Positions 27,185 to 36,661 are shown, counted from the first letter of the stretch. The stretch is 64,000 nucleotides of DNA from Caldilineaceae bacterium (GCA_022823185.1 JAJDXQ010000043.1:310001-374000), one strand, 5' to 3'. Made by a program: numbers and translations. The notes: generated by a model not told the origin, from the letters alone.

Positions 27185-28564
27185 ATGGCCTACGAAGTGA
27201 CGATGCCGCGCCTGGGATGGACGATGGAGGAGGGCGTCTTCGGCGAATGGCTGAAGCAGGATGGCGACGAAGTGCAGGCGGGCGACCTGCTGTTTACAGT
27301 AGAGGGAGATAAGGCAACGCAGGAGGTGGAGGTTTTCGAGGCCGGCATCCTGCATCTTCCCGCCAGCGCGCCTGCGCCGGGAGACGTGATCCCGGTAGGC
27401 GCGCTGCTTGGCTACATTGTGCAGGCCGGGGAATCGCTGCCGGCGGAGGGCGGCGAGGCGTTGAAACCTGTGCCGCAAGAGGGGCAGGGGACACCTGGGG
27501 CGCAGGCCGGCGCGGCGAAATCTCCCGGGCAAGCGGGGCCGGCATCGCGGCAAGGGCGCGGGGACGGGCGCGGCGCGCCGACGGTGAGCCCGCGGGCAAG
27601 ACACGTGGCAGAGGAGCTGGGCGTAGATTGGACGCAGCTGACGGGCAGCGGCCGCACGGGACGAATCGTGGAACGTGACGTACGGGCCGCGGCGGAGATG
27701 CAGCCGGTCGGCGTGGAGGTAGACGCGAGCCCGGTGGCGCGGCGTCTTGCCGAGGAGGCCGGGATCAGTTTGGCTGCGCTGGCGGCGGAGAAGCCGGGCA
27801 GCCGCATTCAACGAGAGGATGTGGAGGCCGCGATCGCGGGGCGGCAGCAGCAGACGCAGGAGGTCGAAGAGGGGGCAGAGCTTGTACCGCACAGCCGAAT
27901 TCGCCAGATTACTGCGCTTCGTATGGCGGAGAGCGCCCATTCAACTGCGCCCGTAACGTTGACAACCGAGGCCGACGCCACCGAGCTGGTTGCTCTGCGC
28001 GGGCAGTTGAAGGAAAGCTACGCCCGGCGCGGCTTGCCCGTACCGAGTTACAACGACATTTACCTCAAGTTGACGGCAGCCGCGTTGCAGGAACACCCGA
28101 CACTGAACGCAAGTTGGCGAGACGACGGGTTGATTCTTCACAGGGACGTTCACATCGGGTTTGCGGTCGAAAGTGAGCAGGGTTTGCTGGCGCCGGTACT
28201 GCGGGACGCGGCGGCAAAGTCTTTGCGCCAGATTGCGGCGGAGACGGCCAGCCTGATCGAAGGGGCGCATCAGGGGCGGCTGGGCAATGAGGCGATGCAG
28301 GGAGGGACGTTCACGATCACGAACCTGGGGATGTATGGCATCGACGCGTTTACGCCGATCATCAACCTGCCCCAGGCCGCGATACTCGGCATTGGCCGGA
28401 TTGTTTGCAAGCCTGCGGTGCATGAGGGAGCGGTTGTTCCCCGGCAGTTGGTTGCGCTCAGTCTGACGTTTGATCATCGCGTGGTAGACGGCGCGCCGGC
28501 AGCGCGCTTTCTGAATACGGTGCGCGAGTACGTCGCCGAGCCAGTTTTGTGGCTGACGGCGTGA
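27185..28564 (+). CDS. 2-oxoacid dehydrogenase E2 (dihydrolipoyl acyltransferase), copy 1
   Basis: 459 aa. Order of domains: one lipoyl domain at residues 1-80 with the lipoylated lysine in EGDKATQ (K42); a Gly/Pro/Ala-rich linker; two peripheral-subunit-binding motifs in a row (about 138-173 and 181-216); then the catalytic acyltransferase domain with DHRVVDGAPAARF near the C-terminus. Two binding motifs in one chain is unusual, since most E2 have one. It completes the E1 alpha, E1 beta, E2 set. No dihydrolipoyl dehydrogenase (E3) follows. GGGGAG lies before the ATG. Confidence 0.92.
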   Translation: MAYEVTMPRLGWTMEEGVFGEWLKQDGDEVQAGDLLFTVEGDKATQEVEVFEAGILHLPASAPAPGDVIPVGALLGYIVQAGESLPAEGGEALKPVPQEGQGTPGAQAGAAKSPGQAGPASRQGRGDGRGAPTVSPRARHVAEELGVDWTQLTGSGRTGRIVERDVRAAAEMQPVGVEVDASPVARRLAEEAGISLAALAAEKPGSRIQREDVEAAIAGRQQQTQEVEEGAELVPHSRIRQITALRMAESAHSTAPVTLTTEADATELVALRGQLKESYARRGLPVPSYNDIYLKLTAAALQEHPTLNASWRDDGLILHRDVHIGFAVESEQGLLAPVLRDAAAKSLRQIAAETASLIEGAHQGRLGNEAMQGGTFTITNLGMYGIDAFTPIINLPQAAILGIGRIVCKPAVHEGAVVPRQLVALSLTFDHRVVDGAPAARFLNTVREYVAEPVLWLTA

Positions 28565-28765
28565 CCGCTGTTGGGCCGGCAGTCGACGCGGACGGGCTCC
28601 GACATGCTGGTCACAGTTTGGCCGTCTTTGCCCGTACGACTTAGGAATTGGGGAGTAAATGGCCGAACTGAGTAACCGGTCTGTGGACCTTAACTTGGGC
28701 AGGAGGCCAATGGGCGGATGCCGGCCCCCATGACAGGCAAGAAGTGGTAGGGGCACTTGCGGATA

Positions 28766-28793
28766 TTGACATATTCGGCGAAAGCCTTAGTAT
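28766..28793 (+). promoter_or_regulatory. Promoter of the second sugar ABC operon
   Basis: Consensus TTGACA (28766-28771), 16 bases, TAGTAT (28788-28793), about 67 bases before the ATG at 28860. No other feature is seen between 28565 and 28859. Confidence 0.65.
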
Positions 28794-28859
28794 TGGCGAG
28801 AATCCCGTTTGCAGGTTCAACGGCAATCCTATTCGATTTCACAGAGGAGACGTCCAACA

Positions 28860-30182
28860 ATGACGCACAGCACGACCTTGTCCAGAAGAACCTTTCTTAG
28901 AGTCGGAGGAGTGTTTGCCGGCGCCGCTGCCCTGGCGGCCTGCGCGCCCGTTGCCGCGCCTGCGGACGACGGCGCCTCGGGCGAAGCGCCGATGGCGGAG
29001 CGCGTCACGATCAGATACGGGCGGCATGATCCTGCCGCCGGGGTAGCGACGACCCTGGAGGCGTTCCACGAGGAGTTTCCTGACATTGAGGTCAGCGTAG
29101 AGCAGATTGGCGAATTTCACGCCAAGATACCGGCGCTGGCGGCGGCGGGAACGCTGCCCGACGTTGTACGCAGCTGGGAGGCGATGGCGCTCGACATGGG
29201 GCGCAACAATCAGTTCATCGACATTCAGCCCTATGTAGACGGCGAACCCGGCTTTGATCCTGACGACTTCTATGAGAACTGGTGGAACTATCCGGTCGTG
29301 GAAGGACACCGTTTTGGCGTTCCCGATGCGGCGGCGCCCCATGTGACCTTTTACAACGCCGACCTCTTCGACGCGGCGGGCGTCGAATATCCGGACAAGG
29401 ACAGCTTCACCTGGACCGATTTCGAGGAAAAGGCCCGCGCCATCAGCGATCCGGACAACAAGATCTGGGGTTCGGAGACGATACCGGTTGGCTGGCACAT
29501 GTTCAGCGTAAAACAGACGTGGCAGAACGACGGCAGCTTTTACAGCGAGGATTTCCTTGAGTCCAGATTAGACAAGGAAGAGACGATCCAGGCGATCCAG
29601 TATTGGGCGGACATGCTTCTTGACGGCCAAGTGATGCCCTCGCCATCGCAGATTGTTGGCATTGGCGGCGCGGGCGCGGCTGCGGAGTTGCTGGCAGCGG
29701 GCAAGATTGGGATGCAGCGCATGGGGTCGTGGATAACGGGAAGTCTTGTAGACGCCGGATTCCGCTTCAACGTTGTTGCGGAGCCCAGCCAGGCGCGGCG
29801 CGACACGATTACGCACGGCGCGTTCAACAACATCGCCACGACCTCCGAGCACAAGGACATTGCCTGGACGTGGCTCAATTACAATACGAGCACGCAAGGC
29901 ATTTACAACTACGCGTCGGAGGCGAATTTCCCCGGTACGCGACGGTCATCGAACGAAATTGAGCCTTTCCCGTGGGTCGCGCAGGTTGATTTCGAGGTGG
30001 ATTGGGACGTGATTCCGGACGCGCTGACCTATGGGCATATTCTGCCCGGTCCGGCCAACGAAGGCGAGGCGCTGAAGCTGATCGGAGACGCGTTGGAGAA
30101 GGTGTATTCGGGTGATGCCAAGGCAGCTGAAATCTTCCCTGAGGTTTCGCCGAAGGTGACGGCGGTCATTTCCGACATCTAG
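28860..30182 (+). CDS. Sugar ABC transporter substrate-binding lipoprotein with Tat signal
   Basis: 440-aa family 1 solute-binding protein. The N-terminus has a twin-arginine motif (SRRTFLRVGG) and a lipobox (ALAAC), so it is probably exported folded and lipid-anchored. The body begins ERVTIRYGRHDP and includes WTWLNYNTSTQGIYNYA. It differs clearly from the binding protein at 16981, which uses a Sec-type signal, so the two transporters probably carry different substrates. Start at 28860 because AGAGGAGACG precedes it. A strong terminator follows, so the two permeases downstream get reduced transcription or use read-through. Confidence 0.92.
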   Translation: MTHSTTLSRRTFLRVGGVFAGAAALAACAPVAAPADDGASGEAPMAERVTIRYGRHDPAAGVATTLEAFHEEFPDIEVSVEQIGEFHAKIPALAAAGTLPDVVRSWEAMALDMGRNNQFIDIQPYVDGEPGFDPDDFYENWWNYPVVEGHRFGVPDAAAPHVTFYNADLFDAAGVEYPDKDSFTWTDFEEKARAISDPDNKIWGSETIPVGWHMFSVKQTWQNDGSFYSEDFLESRLDKEETIQAIQYWADMLLDGQVMPSPSQIVGIGGAGAAAELLAAGKIGMQRMGSWITGSLVDAGFRFNVVAEPSQARRDTITHGAFNNIATTSEHKDIAWTWLNYNTSTQGIYNYASEANFPGTRRSSNEIEPFPWVAQVDFEVDWDVIPDALTYGHILPGPANEGEALKLIGDALEKVYSGDAKAAEIFPEVSPKVTAVISDI

Positions 30183-30220
30183 CCCATTCCATGGGAAATG
30201 CAGAGATCATGAAGTAAAGC

Positions 30221-30258
30221 GAAGGCCACGATTTCAGATGTGGCCTTCGCGGTTTTCA
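30221..30258 (+). terminator. Terminator between binding protein and permeases
   Basis: GAAGGCCAC (30221-30229), 10-base loop, GTGGCCTTC (30240-30248), then GCGGTTTTCACC and TTTTTT further on. Perfect 9-bp stem. An attenuator here is common in sugar ABC operons where the binding protein must be in excess. Confidence 0.8.
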
Positions 30259-30350
30259 CCTGGTTTTTTGATAGAGTATGCGTGAACGGGCCAGGGTTCT
30301 GCTTCACGAAGCCCTGGCTGCCCTTCAAGGCAAAAAATGGGGCGTATTTC

Positions 30351-31277
30351 GTGGCCACTACCGGTTTGACAAGTTCGAAGAGTTTCTGGCAGAGCAGACG
30401 TTTTCGCGATGCCATGGTCGCGTATGCGTTCATTCTGCCTTGGGTCATTGGCTTCATCCTCTTCGTAGGCGGTCCAATTGTCGCGTCATTTGTGTTAAGT
30501 TTCTTCCGATGGAAGATGATCGCGCCCCCCAGGTTTTACGGACTGACACATTACATCAGCATGGTCACGACGGACGAGCTGTTCCGCACGTCGATCTGGG
30601 TGACGTTCAAGTTCGTGCTGATTTCGGTACCGATCGGACAGGTGCTGGCGCTGGGCCTGGCGTTGTTGCTGAACCAGCGGGTCCTGTTACTGGGCTTCTG
30701 GCGTTCGGCATTCTATCTGCCTGCCGTTGTCAGCGGCGTGGCGGGTTCGGTTATCTGGGTGTGGATGTATCACGTTGAGTTGGGGATCGTGAACAATGGC
30801 TTGGCGCTGATGGGGTTGGAGGGGCGCAACTGGCTCTTCGACAGGGAGCTGGTCCTGGGTTCGCTGATCGTGAAGAGCCTTTGGAACATTGGCATTCCGA
30901 TGGTGATCTATCTGGCTGCCCTACAGGGATTGCCGCAGCAGCTCTATGAAGCGGCAGACATAGACGGCGCGGGGGAAGGCTCGAAGTTCCTTTCGATTAC
31001 ATTGCCGATGTTGTCGCCGGCTATTTTCTTCAACGTCGTGATGGGCATCATCGCGGCGGTGCAGACCTTCGCTGAGCCGTATGTGATGACGGGTGGCGGG
31101 CCGGACAACGCAACGCTCTTTCTGGGACTTCATCTCTATCAAAACGCCTTCCACTATCTCAAGATGGGCTACGCTTCGGCAATGGCCTGGATCATGTTTC
31201 TGCTGATCTTTGGCCTGACTGTATTCCAGTTCGGCCTTGCCGGCCGTTGGGTCTATTACGAGGGCGGGACGCGCTGA
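30351..31277 (+). CDS. CUT1-type sugar ABC transporter permease (MalF-like), second system
   Basis: 308 aa with six hydrophobic segments. Seen: AYAFILPWVIGFILFVGGPI as first helix, YLPAVVSGVAGSVIWVW, and the EAA loop QLYEAADIDGAGEGSKF. Start set at GTG 30351 with a GGGG ribosome site. The frame stays open back to a GTG at 30240, but that codon lies inside the terminator stem, so the longer form is rejected. Ordinary size, unlike the enlarged counterpart in the first system. Followed 19 bases later by its partner. Confidence 0.9.
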   Translation: MATTGLTSSKSFWQSRRFRDAMVAYAFILPWVIGFILFVGGPIVASFVLSFFRWKMIAPPRFYGLTHYISMVTTDELFRTSIWVTFKFVLISVPIGQVLALGLALLLNQRVLLLGFWRSAFYLPAVVSGVAGSVIWVWMYHVELGIVNNGLALMGLEGRNWLFDRELVLGSLIVKSLWNIGIPMVIYLAALQGLPQQLYEAADIDGAGEGSKFLSITLPMLSPAIFFNVVMGIIAAVQTFAEPYVMTGGGPDNATLFLGLHLYQNAFHYLKMGYASAMAWIMFLLIFGLTVFQFGLAGRWVYYEGGTR

Positions 31278-31296
31278 GGCGCCGGGAGAATAGCGA

Positions 31297-32241
31297 GTGG
31301 TCGCTGGCAACGAAACAGTTTCGACGGCTGAAGGGTTGGGCGGAAGGACCTTGTCCCGACCCAGCAGGCTGCGCACGCTGCTGTTGGGCAATCGGTTCCA
31401 GGCGGGTATGGTCAGGATGCTCCTGGTTTACGCGCTACTGTTCTTCGCGGCATTCCTGTTTTTGCTGCCGTTCTATTGGATGGTGAACACTGCGCTCAAG
31501 CCGTCGAATCAGGTTTTCACATTGCCGCCTACGTGGATCCCGAAGCCGGCGATGTGGTCGAATTTTCTGACCGCGTTCACGATCCAGTACGAGACGGATC
31601 CACCCGTCTACAACTACGCGCTCAACACGGTGATTATCTCCGTGAATGGCGTCATCGCGACGATATTTTCCAGTGCGCTGGTGGCGTACGCTTTTGCGCG
31701 CCTGGAGTTTCCGGGCAAGAATGTCATATTTCTGGGGATCCTGAGTACGCTGATGATTCCGTTTGCGGTGGTGATGGTGCCCCAGTTCATAATCTGGCGT
31801 TATCTGAACTGGTTGGACACGCTGTGGCCTTTGATGATTCCCCACTGGTTCGGTTCGGCGTGGAACATATTCTTGTTGCGCCAGTTTTTCATGACGATCC
31901 CGAGCGAGTATGACGAGGCGGCCTATCTTGACGGCGCGTCACGGTGGCACATTTTCATTCGAATCATCCTTCCTCTGTCGAAGCCGGCGCTTGCGGCGGT
32001 CGCTGTGTTTGCGTTTGTCTTCTTCTGGAACGACTTTCTTGGGCCGCTGATAATTTTGTCGACGCCGGAGAATTTCACGTTGACGTTGTTCCTGGCGAAC
32101 TTCAATGTGGCCTATCGGGGCACGCCGTGGCACCTATACATGGCGGCGGCGCTCATCATCATTCTTCCCTGCTTAATCCTTTTCTTTTTCTCCCAGAACG
32201 CCTTTCTCAAGGGGATTACGGTTACGGACCTTAAGGGTTAG
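31297..32241 (+). CDS. CUT1-type sugar ABC transporter permease (MalG-like), second system
   Basis: 314 aa with six hydrophobic segments. Seen: LPFYWMVNTALKPSNQVF, AYAFARLEFPGKN, the EAA loop SEYDEAAYLDGASRWHIFIRIILPLS, and the typical end FLKGITVTDLKG. Start is a GTG at 31297 with GGGAG eight bases upstream. The gene for a rhamnonate-dehydratase-like enzyme follows 61 bases later, so the transporter probably imports a sugar or sugar acid feeding that enzyme. No ATPase gene follows. Confidence 0.92.
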   Translation: MVAGNETVSTAEGLGGRTLSRPSRLRTLLLGNRFQAGMVRMLLVYALLFFAAFLFLLPFYWMVNTALKPSNQVFTLPPTWIPKPAMWSNFLTAFTIQYETDPPVYNYALNTVIISVNGVIATIFSSALVAYAFARLEFPGKNVIFLGILSTLMIPFAVVMVPQFIIWRYLNWLDTLWPLMIPHWFGSAWNIFLLRQFFMTIPSEYDEAAYLDGASRWHIFIRIILPLSKPALAAVAVFAFVFFWNDFLGPLIILSTPENFTLTLFLANFNVAYRGTPWHLYMAAALIIILPCLILFFFSQNAFLKGITVTDLKG

Positions 32242-32302
32242 GGGCTACCTTCTCTTCCTGACAGAGGCCGCAGGGCATTCCTTCACATAGATCGGGGCGA
32301 CA

Positions 32303-33469
32303 ATGAAAATCAAAGAGATTCGAGCATTTGAGATTGCGGCCGAGGCGCGGCCGCGGACGGAGCCGCGCAGGCCGAGCCGGGCGGAGACGGTGCATATGAA
32401 CCGGCCGATGGCCCGTTATCCCCGTTTTCCCAACGGTGAAGGGCACGTATCAATGGCCCCGTGGAAGCGGCCTGCGGTGCTGGTAACAGCCGAGGACGGA
32501 ACGCAGGGATTCGGCATCTCCCTATACGGCCCGGTCGCGGTGAGTATGATCAATGAACACTTCGGCCCGAACCTGGTCGGTGAGAATGCGATGGCCACCG
32601 AGAAGCTGTGGGACATGATGGTGCGGCTTTCAGCTGCCTTCAGTCCGACAGGCATCACCAGTTACGCGATCAGCGCGCTGGACGTGGCGCTGTGGGACCT
32701 CAAGGGCAAGTTGCTGGGGCTGCCGGTGTACGAGCTGCTGGGCGGGCCGCAGAAGGAGAAGATCTTTTGCTATGCGTCCGGTTTCGACCAGGAGTGGTAC
32801 ATGGAGCTGGGCTTCAAGGCGACAAAGCTGTTCAGCCCATGGGGCCCAGAACAGGGTCTGGAGGGACTGAATAAGATGGAAGAGCTGGTGGCAAGCACGC
32901 GCGAAACCATCGGCGACGATGTGGAGCTGATGTTGGACGGGTGGACCGCCTACGACCCGGAGTACACGGTGCGGGTGGCAGAGCGCATGCGTCCGTACAA
33001 CCTGAAGTGGCTGGAGGACTATATTCAGCCGGAGGACCTGCTGGGGTACGAATCGATCCGGCGGCGGGTCCCGTGGCAGACGCTGGCAACGGGCGAACAC
33101 TGGTACAACCTGGCGCCCTTTGCGACGGCTGCGGGCAAGCGGTTGGTGGACATTTTTCAGCCGGACGTGCTCTGGTGCGGAGGGATCACTGCTGCTGCCA
33201 AGATCTGCCATCTGGCGCAGGCGAATCACATTTCGGTGATCGCGCATGCGGGGATGAACTATCCATTCGGCCAGCATCTTTCGATGGCGATGCCGGCGGT
33301 GACATGGGGAGAGCGATCGGAAGGCGTTTCCGCGCCGGGCGTGCCGCTGGCAGAGATGGTGAAGCTGCCGGGAACGGCGGTGATTGAGGATGGATACGTG
33401 CGGCCGAGCGACGCGCCGGGGTTCGGGCTTGAGATTGACGAGGCGTGGCTGGAGCAGGTGACTGTCTGA
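32303..33469 (+). CDS. Enolase-superfamily dehydratase, L-rhamnonate dehydratase-like
   Basis: 388 aa. Seen: an N-terminal HMNRPMARYPRF segment, ATKLFSPWGPEQG, LMLDGWTAYD (Asp ligand), PYNLKWLEDYIQPED (Glu ligand), ATGEHW (Glu ligand) and QPDVLWCGGIT, then AHAGMNYPFGQH with the acid/base His. The YNLKW, QPDVxWCGG and GEH combination is that of RhmD, which converts L-rhamnonate to 2-keto-3-deoxy-L-rhamnonate. A related 6-deoxy or other aldonic acid is possible. It lies in the second ABC operon, which fits uptake and catabolism of a deoxysugar acid. Confidence 0.82.
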   Translation: MKIKEIRAFEIAAEARPRTEPRRPSRAETVHMNRPMARYPRFPNGEGHVSMAPWKRPAVLVTAEDGTQGFGISLYGPVAVSMINEHFGPNLVGENAMATEKLWDMMVRLSAAFSPTGITSYAISALDVALWDLKGKLLGLPVYELLGGPQKEKIFCYASGFDQEWYMELGFKATKLFSPWGPEQGLEGLNKMEELVASTRETIGDDVELMLDGWTAYDPEYTVRVAERMRPYNLKWLEDYIQPEDLLGYESIRRRVPWQTLATGEHWYNLAPFATAAGKRLVDIFQPDVLWCGGITAAAKICHLAQANHISVIAHAGMNYPFGQHLSMAMPAVTWGERSEGVSAPGVPLAEMVKLPGTAVIEDGYVRPSDAPGFGLEIDEAWLEQVTV

Positions 33470-33562
33470 GCCGAGGCGAAACAGAAGGCGCCCAGGCGCG
33501 CAGGGCTGGCTGCGGGCGAGCAACGACACAACATTCCGTCCCATTAAACTGGAGAAGAGACT

Positions 33563-34630
33563 ATGGAACTCGGCTATTTCATGATGCCTGTTCACCCGCC
33601 TGAGAAGGACTTTACGCAGAGTCTTGAGGAGGACATGGAGCTGATCGTGCGGGCCGAGGCGCTTGGGTATTCGGAGGCGTGGATCGGCCAGCATCACTCG
33701 GTCAAATGGGAGCCGATGCCCTCGAACGATGTGTTCATCGCCAATGCGATGGCGCGTACAAGCACGCTCCGGTTTGGGACGGGTGTGACCATTGCCCCTT
33801 TTCATCATCCTGTCAATGTGGCGGTGCGGCTGTCGATGCTGGACCATCTTTCGCGCGGCCGGCTGATGTGCGGCTTTGGTCAGACCGGCATTCCCACAGA
33901 TCTGAGCCTTTTCAACCTGCCTGCCGATCCGCGGACACTTGGGTTGATGACGGTCGAGAGCATCAACATGGTGCTGAAGCTGTGGACGACGGACGCGCCT
34001 TTCGACTTCAAGGGCGACTACTGGCATATCCATATTGATGAGACCCGCCCGGACATTGGCCTGGGCGAGATCCTGCGGCCCTATCAGAAGCCGCATCCGC
34101 CGGTGGCGATGGCGGTGTTGAAGGGGACCTCGATGGCCGCGCGCATGGCGGGGCAGCGCGGTTTTTTCCCTGTGAGCACGAACCTGGTACCGATGGCCAC
34201 GCTGGCGGAGCACTGGGAGACGTTTTGCGCGGGGGCGCGCGAAGCCGGGCGGGACGAGCCGGACCGGAGCATATGGCGGGTGGCGCGCAATATATTTGTG
34301 GGCGATTCGAATGAGGAGGCGTTCGAGTTTGCCTTGAACAGCGCCTTCGGCCGTTCATTCGAATATCTGATCGACTTGATCGGGCCCGGCCGGCTTGACG
34401 GTTGGAAAGAGGACCCGGAGATGCCGGATGAAGAGGTTACGGCGGAATATGCGGTGCGGCGGCTGGCGATCGTGGGGGACCCGGACGAGTGCATCCGCCG
34501 GTTGCAGGAGATCTGTGACGTGACGGGAGGGTTTGGCACGCTGCTAGCCATCGGCCATGACTGGGACGACAAGCCGCGCTGGCTGCGCTCGATGGAGCTG
34601 TTGAAGAATGAGGTGATTCCGGCGCTTTAG
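33563..34630 (+). CDS. Luciferase-like FMN/F420-dependent monooxygenase
   Basis: 355-aa TIM-barrel flavin enzyme of the bacterial luciferase superfamily. Seen: MELGYFMMP at the start, EAWIGQHHSVKWEP, RFGTGVTIAPFHHPVNVAVRLSMLDHLSRGR and the late LAIVGDPDECIRRL. Such enzymes oxidise varied organic substrates. Families of them are expanded in marine Chloroflexota (SAR202), where breakdown of recalcitrant organic matter has been proposed. Here it is the last gene of the second ABC operon, so the substrate may be linked to the imported compound. GGAGAAG stands before the ATG. The 274 bases after it hold no gene. Confidence 0.87.
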   Translation: MELGYFMMPVHPPEKDFTQSLEEDMELIVRAEALGYSEAWIGQHHSVKWEPMPSNDVFIANAMARTSTLRFGTGVTIAPFHHPVNVAVRLSMLDHLSRGRLMCGFGQTGIPTDLSLFNLPADPRTLGLMTVESINMVLKLWTTDAPFDFKGDYWHIHIDETRPDIGLGEILRPYQKPHPPVAMAVLKGTSMAARMAGQRGFFPVSTNLVPMATLAEHWETFCAGAREAGRDEPDRSIWRVARNIFVGDSNEEAFEFALNSAFGRSFEYLIDLIGPGRLDGWKEDPEMPDEEVTAEYAVRRLAIVGDPDECIRRLQEICDVTGGFGTLLAIGHDWDDKPRWLRSMELLKNEVIPAL

Positions 34631-34904
34631 GCCTGGCGCGCGGTTTGACGTAGGCCGAAGCCCAGGGTTCGCTGTTTCGACTCGCGGAACTGCCCCAAGG
34701 GGGAGGCGCGAGGATACGTGGCGTCCGCCTACCACTGATGCCGGGGCGGCAAGAGTTGGCGCGGCGCCACTCCCTTTGCAAGGTGGCGGAATACGCCCTG
34801 GGAGGCTGAAGGAGAGCCTGGGTTGCGGGCTGCGGTTTCGCGAGTTGCAGACTCCCCTCAGACGGAAATCTGAACTACATAAGGAAGAGCTAGGAGCAGG
34901 TCGG

Positions 34905-36170
34905 CTATGCCAGGCCCAGCTCTTCGTCGATCTCTGACTGGTAGGCGTTTACCTTCTCTGCCAGCACCTCCTCCATGGTCAGCGCTCTGCCTGCCTCACT
35001 AGATTCCAGCATGGCGTAGGAGAGCGCAACAGACCGCGTTCCCTGGGTGGCATCGACTTCGATTGGGCCGCCATCCTCGATGGCGAGGCCCAGCTCGCCA
35101 TATTCGACGGCGAGCAGTTTGCGATCGGTTTCGGGGAAAGGGAATTGATAGCCCCAGAGGCGGCCGCCGCCGAAGAGGGCAGCGGTGACCGGCTCGAGGT
35201 GAAAGTCGGGCGCCAGGTCGAGCAGGCTGGCGTCGCAGATCGATTCGCCGTCTTTGTGAAGGGTGATGAGCTGGCCGGAGCGGTCGGAGGGGAGTTCGAG
35301 CGAGCCTTCAGATCCGTGGATCTGTCTTGTCCACATGCCCTGGCCGTGGCCGGCGTGGTCTTCGATGTACTGGGCTACTGCGCCACTCTCGAAGAGTACT
35401 GTGGCATAGGAGGCGTCTTCGGCGGTGGCCTCGAACTCGGCGGGCATCTTTTTCTGCCATTTTCCGTAGACGCCGGCGGGGTTGCTGGAGGACCGCCCCG
35501 CGAGTCCGGCTGCGGGGTTGTAGCGGATAGGCTCGTGCAGCCGGGACTGGGCGTAAACGGAGTGAACGGGACCGAGGTAGAATTCGAGAATGTCGGCAAA
35601 GTGGACGCCGACGTCAAGCAGGACGCCGCTCTCGTTTTTCTGGTGCCGCCAGACGGAGATGGTCATATGGCTGCCGCCGCCGATGGTGTTGTGAATCATC
35701 AACCGGGGGGCTCCGATCACGCCGGCGTCGAGCAGCGCTTTGCCGAGCCGGTTCATGGGATCGCGGCGGTAGTTTTCGGCGACGCTGAGGATGCGGCCGC
35801 TGCGTTCAGCGGCCTGGCGGATGCGATTGCTGGCGCGGACGGTCAGGCCGACGGGTTTCTCGACCATGGCGTGCCAACCGCGTTCCAACGCTTCTTCGGC
35901 GACCGTATGATGGTAGCGGGGGGTGGTGGTAATGTCGACGGCCACCACGCCGAGAGCTTCGAGCTCCTCCAGAGATTCGACGACTTGAGGGCGTTTACCC
36001 AGACGCTCCTCGGCGTCGTCGGCGAGCGATTCGGCGTTGGCCCGCACGGGGTCGCAGGCGCCGACCAATTCAAACGGAGAGAGTCCGGCGTTCTGAAGCT
36101 CGGCCAGTCCGTACAGATGGCGATGGCCCATTCCGCCGCAGCCCACGATAGCGAGAGGGATCTTGTCCAT
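34905..36170 (-). CDS. Gfo/Idh/MocA-family oxidoreductase
   Basis: 421-aa NAD(P)-dependent sugar or inositol dehydrogenase. Seen: the N-terminal Rossmann motif AIVGCGGMGHRH, the lysine motif VEKPVGLT near residue 115, and GVHFADILEFYLGP in the C-terminal domain. It is longer than the usual 340-390 aa because of an insertion with KWQKKMPAEFEATAEDASYAT. It converges with the luciferase-like gene and stands apart from the catabolic operons. The substrate is unknown. Confidence 0.88.
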   Translation of the reverse strand: MDKIPLAIVGCGGMGHRHLYGLAELQNAGLSPFELVGACDPVRANAESLADDAEERLGKRPQVVESLEELEALGVVAVDITTTPRYHHTVAEEALERGWHAMVEKPVGLTVRASNRIRQAAERSGRILSVAENYRRDPMNRLGKALLDAGVIGAPRLMIHNTIGGGSHMTISVWRHQKNESGVLLDVGVHFADILEFYLGPVHSVYAQSRLHEPIRYNPAAGLAGRSSSNPAGVYGKWQKKMPAEFEATAEDASYATVLFESGAVAQYIEDHAGHGQGMWTRQIHGSEGSLELPSDRSGQLITLHKDGESICDASLLDLAPDFHLEPVTAALFGGGRLWGYQFPFPETDRKLLAVEYGELGLAIEDGGPIEVDATQGTRSVALSYAMLESSEAGRALTMEEVLAEKVNAYQSEIDEELGLA

Positions 36171-36253
36171 GAAGGGTCCTTTATGGGATGAAGTGGCTCA
36201 TTACGTGCGCTCAGATGCCAGGAGCAGCGCGCGCAGGGAATCGGTAGGGACGG

Positions 36254-36661
36254 CTATTCCTCACTCTTTACGAGTTGCACGCTGGTGACGTAGAAGAGTA
36301 GGGGCAGAGCCAAGTCAAGGACAGCCCATAGCCAGCCGGCGGAGTTCTCAGGATTGGAAAATTGGAATCCAACCCAGTTCCAGAGCAGGCCGAAGAACAG
36401 AGCAACACTGAAGTAGAGTACTACGTTTGCCTCCAGGTATTCTCTGGTGACGGCTACCTCTGAAGAGGCATCCACGGCCCTTTTGCGCTGGTAGGCATAG
36501 TAGACCACGACAATCGTGCCCAGCACCAGGAGCGGATCAAGGATGCGGTATACTGTTTCAGCGGCGGCTTCCCCGGTCGGATCGTAGAACTGGGAGGCGA
36601 TATACTGCACGTAAACCAGGACCGCCAAGACCTTCAGAACAATAGAAAACAACGGTTTCAC
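36254..36661 (-). CDS. Small four-helix membrane protein of unknown function
   Basis: 135 aa with four hydrophobic segments (about residues 4-26, 40-62, 78-102, 108-130). A polar loop with KRAVDASSEVAV connects the second and third. No family recognised. GTG start with a strong GGAGGAG ribosome site, and codon use looks genuine. It stands between the oxidoreductase and the glycosyltransferase array. A link to either neighbour cannot be shown. Confidence 0.7.
   Translation of the reverse strand: MKPLFSIVLKVLAVLVYVQYIASQFYDPTGEAAAETVYRILDPLLVLGTIVVVYYAYQRKRAVDASSEVAVTREYLEANVVLYFSVALFFGLLWNWVGFQFSNPENSAGWLWAVLDLALPLLFYVTSVQLVKSEE

Noticed and set aside
32630..34213. Minus-strand open frame of 527 codons
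   Set aside because: Opposite two convincing genes (dehydratase and luciferase-like enzyme), without motifs.
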